A DNA stretch of 9,344 nt from DATCSE01 sp036568605 (lineage in GTDB: Bacteria > Pseudomonadota > Gammaproteobacteria > Burkholderiales > Burkholderiaceae_C). The translations under genes were made by a program, and so were the position numbers. The number at the start of each line of letters is the position of its first letter. Within the stretch, counting starts at the first letter, position 1. The DNA is taken from positions 1 through 9,344 of the forward strand of contig DATCSE010000360.1 in the NCBI GenBank assembly GCA_036568605.1. The letters are read 5' to 3'. Positions 1 through 5,756 of this stretch are shown here, piece by piece. The notes under the pieces are model-generated. The model was not told the origin of the DNA, ran no database searches, and saw only the letters and a program-made list of their open reading frames with translations.

Positions 1-882
1 GTTCGCGCAGACGCAGGTCTGGCCGGTGTTGCGGTACTTGCTGATGATCGCGCCCTCGACGGCGGCGTCGACATCGGCATCGTCGAAGACGATGAACGGC
101 GCGTTGCCGCCGAGCTCGAGCGAGAGCTTCTTGATCGTGTCGGCCGACTGCCGCATCAGCGTGCGGCCGACCTCGGTCGAGCCGGTGAACGTGAGCTTGC
201 GCACGATGGGGCTCGCGGTCATCTCGGCGCCGATCTTCGTGGCCGAGCCGGTCAGCACCGAGAGCAAGCCCTTGGGCAGGCCGGCACGCGCGGCCAGCTC
301 GGCGAACGCGAGCGCCGAGAACGGCGTCTGCGTCGCGGGCTTGACGACCATCGAACAACCCGCCGCGAGCGCGGGCCCCGCCTTGCGGGTCAGCATCGCG
401 GTCGGGAAGTTCCACGGCGTGATGGCCGCGGTCACGCCGACCGGCTGCTTGATCGCGATGATGCGCTTGTCGCCGCTGGTCGCGGGGATGGTGTCGCCGT
501 AGACACGGCGCGCCTCTTCGGCGAACCACTCGATGAACGATGCGGCGTACGCGATCTCGCCCTTGGATTCGGCGAGCGGCTTGCCCTGCTCGCTGGTCAT
601 GATCAGCGCGAGGTCGTCGGCATTCGCGAGCATCAGGTCGTTGAGCTTGCGCAGGATCGCCGCGCGTTCCTTCGCGCTGACCTTGGCCCAGGCGCGCTGT
701 GCGACCTCGGCCGCGGCGATCGCGCGTTTGGTCTCGGCGGCGCCGCACATCGGCACCGTGCCCAGCGTCAGGCCGGTGGCGGGATTGACGACCGCGACGG
801 TCGCGGCGTCGTCGGCGTTGATCCACTCGCCGGCGACGTAGGCCTGCTGGCGCAGCAGGGTGGGGTCTTTCAGGTTCAGCAT
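1..882 (-). CDS. gabD: Succinate-semialdehyde dehydrogenase, N-terminal part (gene runs off the left edge)
   Basis: Oxidises succinate semialdehyde to succinate with NAD(P)+, the second step of GABA breakdown, in the cytoplasm. The 294 residues present are about 60% of a usual ~480-residue GabD. Visible aldehyde-dehydrogenase motifs: TPWNFP (155-160, with the oxyanion-hole Asn158), VVKPATQTPFSA (179-190, cofactor-binding Lys181), FTGSTEVGR (232-240), LELGGN with general-base Glu256, and GQTCVCAN with catalytic Cys290 plus a second Cys292. These sit 2 residues on from the E. coli GabD positions as I recall them. The ATG at 882 is preceded by GGAG (rc of 888-891) with 5-nt spacing, and the protein start MLNLKDPTLLRQQAYVAGEW looks like the normal GabD N-terminus. 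It lies downstream of gabT on the same strand, which supports the GABA role. Residues beyond Asn294 cannot be judged here. Related NAD-dependent aldehyde dehydrogenases of the glutarate-semialdehyde type are the main alternative. Confidence 0.93.
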   Translation of the reverse strand, partial: MLNLKDPTLLRQQAYVAGEWINADDAATVAVVNPATGLTLGTVPMCGAAETKRAIAAAEVAQRAWAKVSAKERAAILRKLNDLMLANADDLALIMTSEQGKPLAESKGEIAYAASFIEWFAEEARRVYGDTIPATSGDKRIIAIKQPVGVTAAITPWNFPTAMLTRKAGPALAAGCSMVVKPATQTPFSALAFAELAARAGLPKGLLSVLTGSATKIGAEMTASPIVRKLTFTGSTEVGRTLMRQSADTIKKLSLELGGNAPFIVFDDADVDAAVEGAIISKYRNTGQTCVCAN

Positions 883-887
883 GTTCA

Positions 888-891
888 CTCC
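888..891 (-). promoter_or_regulatory. Ribosome binding site of gabD
   Basis: GGAG on the minus strand, 5 nt before the ATG at 882. It supports this start and gives gabD its own translation initiation, despite the 208-bp gap from gabT. Confidence 0.6.
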
Positions 892-904
892 GACTTCCAA
901 AGCC

Positions 905-974
905 CGTTCGTCCTGAGCTTGTCGAAGGGGCTGGCGCGCGGGGCACCAGGGCTTCGACAGGCTCAGCCCGAACG
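905..974. repeat. Inverted repeat, 23-bp arms, in the gabT-gabD gap
   Basis: The left arm 905-927 (begins CGTTCGTCCTGAGC) and right arm 952-974 (begins CTTCGACAGGCTCAG) are reverse complements at 20 of 23 positions, with 24 nt between them. Arms of this kind (CTTCGACA.GCTCAG...CGAACGG) are familiar to me as a dispersed intergenic palindrome in many proteobacterial genomes. That is recollection, not a search. It lies inside the presumed gabT-gabD transcript, where the RNA could fold into a long hairpin that stabilises the gabT end or attenuates reading into gabD. There is no T-run, so a classical terminator is not supported. Confidence 0.75.
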
Positions 975-1080
975 GTGTTGCGGGCTCAGCCCGAACGGTG
1001 TTGCAGGCTCAGCCCGAACGGGTTGCAGGCTCAGCCCGACCGGGGTTGCAGGCTCAGCCCAAACGCGAGGCTCAAACCAT
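961..1080. repeat. Short tandem array of 22-23-bp units grown from the repeat arm
   Basis: The unit contains GCTCAGCCCGAACGGT followed by GTTGCRG. Copies begin at 961, 984, 1007 and 1029 (23, 23, 22 and 23 nt). A degenerate 18-nt copy begins at 1052 and a stub GCTCAAACC at 1070. The core GCTCAGCCCGAACG is the inner part of the right arm of the inverted repeat at 905-974, so the array looks like a one-sided expansion of that arm. It ends about 10 nt short of the gabT stop codon. Units differ by single substitutions, and the one nearest gabT is the most decayed. Confidence 0.85.
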
Positions 1081-1090
1081 TCTCAGCCTG

Positions 1091-2416
1091 TCAGCCCTCG
1101 ATCGCCTTGGCCAGAATGGTCAACCCTTCGTCGAACACCGAATCCTCGATCGTCAGCGGATACAGGAACCGCACCACGTTGCCGTACACCCCGCAGGTCA
1201 GCAGGATCAGGCCGGCATCCTGCGCACGCTGCTGCACCTGCTTCGTGAAGTCGGGATCCGGCGTCCCGTCTGCTTTCGCGAACTCGACCGCCACCATCGA
1301 GCCCGGGCCGCGCACGTCGGCGATGCGGGGCACTTTCTTGCGCAGGCCGTTCAGCATCTCGGTGAGCTTTCGCCCCAGACGCTCGGCCCGCTCGTTCAGC
1401 TTCTCCTCCTCGATCACGTCGAGCACCGCATGCGCCGCGGCGACGGCGAGTGCATTGCCGGCATAGGTGCCGCCCAAGCCGCCCGGGGCCGGCGCATCCA
1501 TGATCTCGGCACGGCCGCAGACCGCCGAGATCGGCAGCCCGCCGCCCAGGCTCTTGGCCATCGTCATCAGGTCGGGCAGCACGTCGTGGTGCTGCATCGC
1601 GAACCACTTGCCGGTGCGCGCGAAGCCGGTCTGGATCTCGTCGGCGATCAGCACGATGCCGTGGCGGTCGCAGATCTCGCGCAGGCTGCGCATGAAGTCG
1701 GTCGGCATCACGTAGAAGCCACCCTCGCCCTGGATCGGCTCGACGATGATCGCGGCGACCTGCTCGGGATCGATGTCGGACTTGAACAGCTGCTGGATCG
1801 CGCGCAGCGAGTCGGCCACCGACACGCCATGCAGCGGCACCGGCGCCGGCACGTGGTAGACGCTGCCCGGGAACGGCCCGAAGCCGCTCTTGTACGGCGC
1901 GACCTTGCCGGTCAGCGCGAGGCCCATCAGCGTGCGGCCGTGGAAGCCGCCGCCCAGCGCGATCACGCCCGGGCGGCGGGTCGCGGCGCGGGCAATCTTG
2001 ATCGCGTTCTCGACCGCCTCGGCACCGGTCGTGAAGAAAGCGGTCTTCTTCGCATGCGTGCCCGGCGTCAGCCGGTTCAGCCGCTCGGCCAGCGACACCA
2101 CGCTCTCGTACGGCACGACCTGGTAGGCGGTGTGCGTGAAGTGCTCGAGCTGTTCGGCCACGGCCTTCATCACGCGCGGATGGCGATGCCCGGTGTTCAG
2201 CACCGCGATGCCGGCGCCGAAGTCGATGAAGCGCCGGCCTTCGACGTCCCACAGCTCGGCATTGCGCGCGCGCTCGGCATAGAACGGGAAGCCGATGCCG
2301 ACGCCGCGCGGCGTCGCCGCGATCCGGCGCTGGTCGATCTGCGCATTGCGGCCGGTTGCGGCGCCACGGTCGGCAGCGGCAGGACGGGACGACGACGTTT
2401 CGGTGGCGATGCTCAT
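1091..2416 (-). CDS. gabT: 4-aminobutyrate aminotransferase, PLP-dependent class III
   Basis: Transfers the amino group of GABA to 2-oxoglutarate, giving succinate semialdehyde and glutamate; cytoplasmic. At 441 residues it is slightly longer than E. coli GabT (426) because of a Ser/Ala-rich N-terminus. Visible motifs: TTGAEAVENA (129-138, phosphate binding), GGGFHGRT with substrate-carboxylate Arg161, EPIQGEGGF (226-234, Glu231 gating Arg), IADEIQTGFARTG with pyridine-contacting Asp259 and Gln262, and MAKSLGGGLP with the Schiff-base Lys288. All key residues fall at a constant +20 offset from the E. coli enzyme as I know it (Arg141, Glu211, Asp239, Lys268), which makes the call firm. The ATG at 2416 has a GAGG-type ribosome site 5 nt upstream. 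It is transcribed divergently from a GabR-type regulator and followed by gabD, so it is probably controlled from the 2417-2528 region. A broader omega-aminotransferase activity (for example on 5-aminovalerate) is possible. Confidence 0.95.
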   Translation of the reverse strand: MSIATETSSSRPAAADRGAATGRNAQIDQRRIAATPRGVGIGFPFYAERARNAELWDVEGRRFIDFGAGIAVLNTGHRHPRVMKAVAEQLEHFTHTAYQVVPYESVVSLAERLNRLTPGTHAKKTAFFTTGAEAVENAIKIARAATRRPGVIALGGGFHGRTLMGLALTGKVAPYKSGFGPFPGSVYHVPAPVPLHGVSVADSLRAIQQLFKSDIDPEQVAAIIVEPIQGEGGFYVMPTDFMRSLREICDRHGIVLIADEIQTGFARTGKWFAMQHHDVLPDLMTMAKSLGGGLPISAVCGRAEIMDAPAPGGLGGTYAGNALAVAAAHAVLDVIEEEKLNERAERLGRKLTEMLNGLRKKVPRIADVRGPGSMVAVEFAKADGTPDPDFTKQVQQRAQDAGLILLTCGVYGNVVRFLYPLTIEDSVFDEGLTILAKAIEG

Positions 2417-2421
2417 GAGGA

Positions 2422-2425
2422 CCTC
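2422..2425 (-). promoter_or_regulatory. Ribosome binding site of gabT
   Basis: GAGG on the minus strand (rc of CCTC), 5 nt before the ATG at 2416, supporting this start over internal ones. Confidence 0.55.
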
Positions 2426-2445
2426 ACTGCGGGCCCTCGCGGGCC

Positions 2446-2528
2446 GATTGGACTTGACACGCGTGCCAGTCTAGGTCCAGATTGGACCTATTGGCAGAAC
2501 CAATTGGCAGCCTTTCAATGGAACCAAT
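2446..2528. promoter_or_regulatory. Divergent gabT/gabR control region with operator-like repeats
   Basis: Seen directly: a perfect interrupted palindrome TAGGTCCA-GAT-TGGACCTA at 2472-2490; a direct repeat GATTGGAC at 2446-2453 and 2480-2487 (34 bp apart); a direct repeat ATTGGCAG at 2490-2497 and 2503-2510 (13 bp apart); a direct repeat GAACCAAT at 2497-2504 and 2521-2528; and the palindromes CCAATTGG (2500-2507) and CACGCGTG (2458-2465). MocR-family regulators are known to bind direct repeats that may overlap an inverted one. The TGGAC(C/T)T cores resemble the CTGGACYTAA boxes I recall for the MocR protein TauR. The inference is that these are the regulator's sites. On the minus strand only a weak gabT promoter is visible (TAGACT, rc of 2466-2471, without a good -35), which would suit activator-dependent transcription. 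Confidence 0.65.
2491..2519 (+). promoter_or_regulatory. Sigma-70-like promoter of gabR
   Basis: TTGGCA at 2491-2496 (5 of 6 matches to the -35 consensus), a 17-nt spacer, and TTCAAT at 2514-2519 (4 of 6 to the -10). The expected transcript start is near 2526, 2-3 nt before the gabR ATG at 2529. The -35 box is part of the ATTGGCAG direct repeat and the spacer contains GAACCAAT, so a protein on these repeats would block the promoter. This fits autorepression, as known for Bacillus GabR. Confidence 0.5.
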
Positions 2529-4025
2529 ATGAATGACCGACATCCGCTGCCGTTGCCGCGCAGCGCCGGCCTGCCCGATTTCGTGCAGCGCCAGTTCGAC
2601 CCGCACAGCCACCAGCCGCACCATCGCCAGCTCTATGCGATCCTGCAGGCCGGCATCCGCGATGCGCTGCTGCCGGCCGGGCTGAAGCTGCCGCCGACCC
2701 GCGTGCTTGCCGAGTCGCTCGGGCTCGGGCGCAACACCGTCGTGCATGTCTACGAGCAACTGGCGCTCGAAGGGTATGTGCAGGCCGGCGTCGGCCGCGG
2801 CACGTATGTCGCGGCAGTCGGTCCGCGCCTGGTCGACCGGGCGCTGCCGCGGCCCCGGCGCAGCACGGCGCCGCTGCGGCTGTCGACACGCGGCGAACGC
2901 ACCGTGGCACAGGCCGGCGCGAACCCGGTGCAATGGGGCGCGTTCGCACCCGGCGTGCCCGAGGTCCGGATGTTCCCGGCCCAGGTCTGGAACCGGCTGC
3001 ATGCGCGCGTGTGGCGCAGCGCGACGCCGAGCCAGCTGACCTATGCCACCGGCGCCGGCGATCCTGCGCTGCGCCAGGCCGTCGCCGACTATCTGCAGGG
3101 GACGCGCGGCGTGGTCTGCAGCGCGGAGCAGGTCGTGATCACCAGCGGCACGCAGCAATCGCTGTGGCTGATCGCGCAACTGCTCGCCGATGCCGGCCAC
3201 GAGGTCTGGCTCGAAGACCCGGGCTACTGGGGCGCGCGCAGCGTGTTCGGTGCAGCCGGGCTCGCCTGCGTGCCGGTCGCTGTCGATGCCGAGGGCCTGG
3301 CGCCGTCGGCCGAGCAGCTGCGCAAGCCGCCGCGGCTGATGTTCGTCTCGCCATCGCACCAGTACCCGACCGGCGCACTGATGAGCCACAGCCGGCGCCG
3401 CCAGCTGCTGGACTATGCGGCGGTGCACGGCGTCTGGGTCGTCGAGGACGACTACGACAGCGAGTTCCGCTACGGCACGCGCCCGCTGCCGGCGCTGCAG
3501 GGTCTCGACGAGCACCACCGCGTCGTCTACCTCGGCACGTTCTCGAAGACGCTGTTCCCGTCGCTGCGGCTCGCGTACCTGGTCGTGCCGCCGGATCTGA
3601 TCGACGGGTTCGCACGCGCGCTCAACGAGCTGTTCCGCGAGGGCCAGACGATGCAGCAGGCGGTGCTGGCGCGCTTTCTGGCCGAGGGTCACTACGCGAG
3701 CCACATCCGCCGCATGCGTGCGGTCTACGGCGCGCGCCACGATGCGCTGATCGGATCGATACGCCGCGAATTCGGCGAGGCGCTGCCGGTGATCGGCGGC
3801 GATGCCGGCTTGCACCTGGTGCTCGGGCTGCCGGCGCGCGTCGACGACCATGGCGTCGTCAAGCAGGGGCTGCGCGCGGGCGTCGCGACCCGGCCGCTCT
3901 CGATGTACCAGATGCGCAAGGGCAAGGCCGCGCGCGGCCTCGTGCTGGGCTATGCCGCGGTGCCCGAGGAGGAGATCGCACCGAACTTCGCGCTGCTCGC
4001 AAAGGCGATTGCGCCATTCCTTTGA
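2529..4025 (+). CDS. gabR: MocR/GabR-family transcriptional regulator (GntR winged helix fused to aminotransferase-like domain)
   Basis: Probable PLP-dependent regulator of the divergent gabTD genes. At 498 residues it has the usual MocR length. Residues ~30-97 form a GntR winged helix (LPPTRVLAESLGLGRNTVVHVYEQL, then EGYVQAGVGRGTYV). A linker follows, and ~135-498 is a fold-type I aminotransferase domain: TYATGAGDPALRQAVADYL (171-189), SPSHQYPTG (274-282), VEDDYDSEFRY (305-315, Asp308 or Asp310 probably meeting the PLP nitrogen), and GTFSKTLFPSLRLAYLV with Schiff-base Lys340. All PLP residues look intact, so it should bind PLP and form an aldimine. In the family it usually senses an effector rather than catalysing. 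The ATG at 2529 has only a weak GGAA before it and sits 10 nt after a -10 box. The GABA assignment rests on the gabT neighbour. PdxR- or TauR-like relatives share the architecture, so the effector is not proven. Confidence 0.85.
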   Translation: MNDRHPLPLPRSAGLPDFVQRQFDPHSHQPHHRQLYAILQAGIRDALLPAGLKLPPTRVLAESLGLGRNTVVHVYEQLALEGYVQAGVGRGTYVAAVGPRLVDRALPRPRRSTAPLRLSTRGERTVAQAGANPVQWGAFAPGVPEVRMFPAQVWNRLHARVWRSATPSQLTYATGAGDPALRQAVADYLQGTRGVVCSAEQVVITSGTQQSLWLIAQLLADAGHEVWLEDPGYWGARSVFGAAGLACVPVAVDAEGLAPSAEQLRKPPRLMFVSPSHQYPTGALMSHSRRRQLLDYAAVHGVWVVEDDYDSEFRYGTRPLPALQGLDEHHRVVYLGTFSKTLFPSLRLAYLVVPPDLIDGFARALNELFREGQTMQQAVLARFLAEGHYASHIRRMRAVYGARHDALIGSIRREFGEALPVIGGDAGLHLVLGLPARVDDHGVVKQGLRAGVATRPLSMYQMRKGKAARGLVLGYAAVPEEEIAPNFALLAKAIAPFL

Positions 4026-4031
4026 AGTTTC

Positions 4032-4143
4032 CCCCTCTCCCTCTGGGAGAGGGCCGGGGTGAGGGCCAACGAGAAGAGCCGGCCTTGCAACGCAGGCGCC
4101 ACTCGCTGGCCCTCACCCTAACCCTCTCCCAGGGGGACAGGGG
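4032..4143. repeat. Large palindromic repeat element between gabR and ppx
   Basis: Arms 4032-4068 and 4107-4143 are reverse complements at 32 of 37 positions, around a 38-nt centre. Each arm also contains its own hairpin: CCCTCTCCC-TCT-GGGAGAGGG (4033-4053, perfect 9 bp) and CCCTCTCCC-AGG-GGGACAGGG (4122-4142, one mismatch). The outer parts carry GGTGAGGGCCA and its complement. The DNA could thus form one long stem or a clover of smaller ones. CCCTCTCCC/GGTGAGGG palindromes are, to my recollection, abundant dispersed intergenic elements of proteobacteria. It begins only 6 nt after the gabR stop, so the first hairpin may end or stabilise gabR mRNA, but no T-run follows. Confidence 0.85.
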
Positions 4144-4173
4144 ACCGTACGCCGATTCGTCGCACTTTGCGTT

Positions 4174-4179
4174 GACAAT
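4174..4179 (+). promoter_or_regulatory. Candidate -10 box of ppx, leaderless start predicted
   Basis: GACAAT (5 of 6 to TATAAT if the first base is ignored; 4 of 6 overall) ends 7 nt before the A of the ppx ATG at 4186, which would place the transcript start on the start codon. No clear -35 is present at 16-18 nt (GCCGAT at 4151-4156), and no ribosome site lies between it and the ATG. Confidence 0.4.
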
Positions 4180-4185
4180 CGCGCG

Positions 4186-5736
4186 ATGGACCGCGCCGTA
4201 CTCCCCCAGCTCACCGATACCCCCACTGCGGCGCTGGCCGTCCCGCGCTGGCCCGGCCAGCTCGCCGCGATCGACATGGGCTCCAACAGCTTCCGTCTCG
4301 AGATCGGTCAGCTGATCGACGGCCGCTACCGCCGTGTCGACTACCTGAAGGAGACGGTGCGCCTGGGTGCCGGGCTCGATGACAACGGCGTGCTGACCGA
4401 AGAAGCGGCGCTGCGGGGCCTGGCCTGCCTCGCGCGGTTCGCGCAGCGCCTGAAGGGCTTCGTCGCGACGCAGGTGCGCGCGGTCGCGACGCAGACGCTG
4501 CGGGAGGCGAAGAACCGCGACGCGTTCCTTGCCCGGGCCCGCGCGGTGCTGGGCTTTCCGATCGAGGTGATCTCGGGCCGCGAGGAAGCGCGGCTTATCT
4601 ACGCCGGCGTCGCACGGCTGCAGCCGTCCGACGCGCACCGCCTCGTGATCGACATCGGCGGGCGCTCGACCGAGATGATCCTCGGCCATGGCCGCAAGTC
4701 GCTGCGGGCCGAGTCGTTCCAGGTCGGCAGCGTCAGCCTGTCGATGCGCTACTTCGGCGACGGGCGCTTCACCGAAGCGGGCTTTCGCGAGGCGCAGATC
4801 GAAGCCGGTGCCGAGCTGGAAGAGGCGCTCGAGCCGTTCGCCTCGGTGCACTGGCAGGAGGCGCTGGGCTCGTCCGGCACGGTCGGCGCGGTCTCGCAGC
4901 TGCTGGCCGCGAACGGCGTGACCGACGGCCGCGTCACGCCCGCGGGCCTGCGCTGGCTGATGGAGCAGTGCCTGGCGGCCGGCAAGGTCGAGAAGCTGAA
5001 CCTGCCGGGGCTGAAGGAGGAGCGCCGCGCGGTGATCGCCGGCGGCCTCGCGATCCTCTACACGCTGGCCGCGCACTTCGGCATCGAATCGCTGCAGCCG
5101 GCGCGCGGCGCGCTGCGCCAGGGCGTGATCTTCGATCTCGACGAGCGCCTGAAAGCCATCGAGATGCGCCAGGACGGCCACGACGTCCGCGACGCCTCGG
5201 TGCGCGAGCTGCAGCGCCGCTTCATGGTCGACATGCAGCAGGCCCAGCGCGTCACGACGGTCGCCGAGCAGCTGTACGCGGACGTGCAGCCCAAGGCCAG
5301 CCCCGAGATGCGGCGCGAGCTGCTGTGGGCCAGCGCGCTGCACGAGATCGGCATGATGGTCTCGCACCACGACCACCACCGCCACAGCGCCTATCTGCTC
5401 GCGCACGTCGATGCGCCGGGCTTCTCGCAGAGCCAGCTGCGGCGCGTCGGCGAGCTGGTGCTGGGGCAGCGCGGCGGGCTGCGCAAGATCGAGATGAGCC
5501 TGTCGCAGGAAGACTTCGCGTGGCAGGTGCTGTGCCTGCGGCTCGCGATCATCGCCTGCCACGCGCGCGGCGACGTCGACCCCGGCGCGCTCGACCTGAA
5601 GCGCTCCGGCAACCACGCGACGCTCGCGTTCCCGCCGGGCTGGACGCAGAGCCACCCGCGCACGCTGCACCTGCTGCGCGCCGAGGCGGAAGCGTGGCGG
5701 CGCCTGGGCGTGATCGGGGTGACGCTCAAGGCCTGA
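4186..5736 (+). CDS. ppx: Exopolyphosphatase (Ppx/GppA family)
   Basis: Releases orthophosphate from the ends of polyphosphate chains; cytoplasmic or membrane-peripheral. At 516 residues it matches E. coli Ppx (513). Actin-like ATPase core: AAIDMGSNSFRLE (27-39, phosphate loop 1), QVRAVATQTLREAKN (96-110), VISGREEARLIY with catalytic Glu134, VIDIGGRSTEMILG (154-167, Asp156 and Glu163) and LGSSGTVGAV (227-236). E. coli Glu121, Asp143 and Glu150 map here at a constant +13. The C-terminal HD-like domain shows ASALHEIGMMVSHHDHHRHSAYLL (382-405). One glycine of the usual DIGGGSTE is Arg160. There is no Shine-Dalgarno before the ATG at 4186, but the -10-like GACAAT 7 nt upstream suggests a leaderless message. 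It is convergent with the ppk gene string, not co-transcribed with ppk as in E. coli. Guanosine-pentaphosphate phosphatase (GppA) is the close alternative; the full-length C-terminal domain and ppk nearby favour Ppx. Confidence 0.92.
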   Translation: MDRAVLPQLTDTPTAALAVPRWPGQLAAIDMGSNSFRLEIGQLIDGRYRRVDYLKETVRLGAGLDDNGVLTEEAALRGLACLARFAQRLKGFVATQVRAVATQTLREAKNRDAFLARARAVLGFPIEVISGREEARLIYAGVARLQPSDAHRLVIDIGGRSTEMILGHGRKSLRAESFQVGSVSLSMRYFGDGRFTEAGFREAQIEAGAELEEALEPFASVHWQEALGSSGTVGAVSQLLAANGVTDGRVTPAGLRWLMEQCLAAGKVEKLNLPGLKEERRAVIAGGLAILYTLAAHFGIESLQPARGALRQGVIFDLDERLKAIEMRQDGHDVRDASVRELQRRFMVDMQQAQRVTTVAEQLYADVQPKASPEMRRELLWASALHEIGMMVSHHDHHRHSAYLLAHVDAPGFSQSQLRRVGELVLGQRGGLRKIEMSLSQEDFAWQVLCLRLAIIACHARGDVDPGALDLKRSGNHATLAFPPGWTQSHPRTLHLLRAEAEAWRRLGVIGVTLKA

Positions 5737-5756
5737 AGGCGCAGGGCCGTCAGGCC
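5730..5756. terminator. Possible bidirectional stem between the convergent ppx and Rieske genes
   Basis: GGCCTGA (5730-5736) and TCAGGCC (5750-5756) form a perfect 7-bp stem around a 13-nt loop. Each arm contains the stop codon of one of the two facing genes (TGA on plus, TCA read from minus). No T-run follows on either side, and the symmetry arises partly because both genes end in GCC-TGA. A weak shared terminator is therefore only possible. Confidence 0.25.

Noticed and set aside
961..1080. CRISPR-like array
   Set aside because: The 22-23-bp units are directly adjacent with no unique spacers, so this is a plain tandem repeat.
919..1466. Plus-strand frames across the tandem repeat (peptides with repeating AQPER / LSPNG)
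   Set aside because: They arise from translation of the repeat array and then antisense to gabT. This kind of repeat peptide is a common spurious annotation, and no ribosome site supports it.
2452..2471. Sigma-54 promoter for gabT (TGGCACG on the minus strand)
   Set aside because: The -24-like TGGCAC is there, but the -12 GC is missing at the required 10-nt spacing (AA instead).
2454..2483. gabR promoter from the perfect TTGACA at 2454-2459
   Set aside because: No acceptable -10 lies 16-18 nt downstream (CAGATT at best, 3 of 6). The TTGGCA/TTCAAT pair at 2491-2519 is better.
998..2536. 512-codon plus-strand frame opposite gabT
   Set aside because: Arg/His/Ala-rich shadow of a GC-rich gene; gabT on the other strand has all family motifs and this frame has none.
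2424..3851. 475-codon minus-strand frame opposite gabR
   Set aside because: Low-complexity Arg/Ala/Gln composition with no recognisable domain; complement of a well-supported regulator gene.
4172..4177. TTGACA before ppx taken as a -35 box
   Set aside because: It is only 8 nt before the ATG, so transcription would start inside the gene. The overlapping GACAAT as a -10 makes more sense.
3859..5670. 603-codon minus-strand frame covering the palindrome and opposite ppx
   Set aside because: It crosses the intergenic repeat and two real genes and shows only GC-driven composition, so it is antisense shadow.
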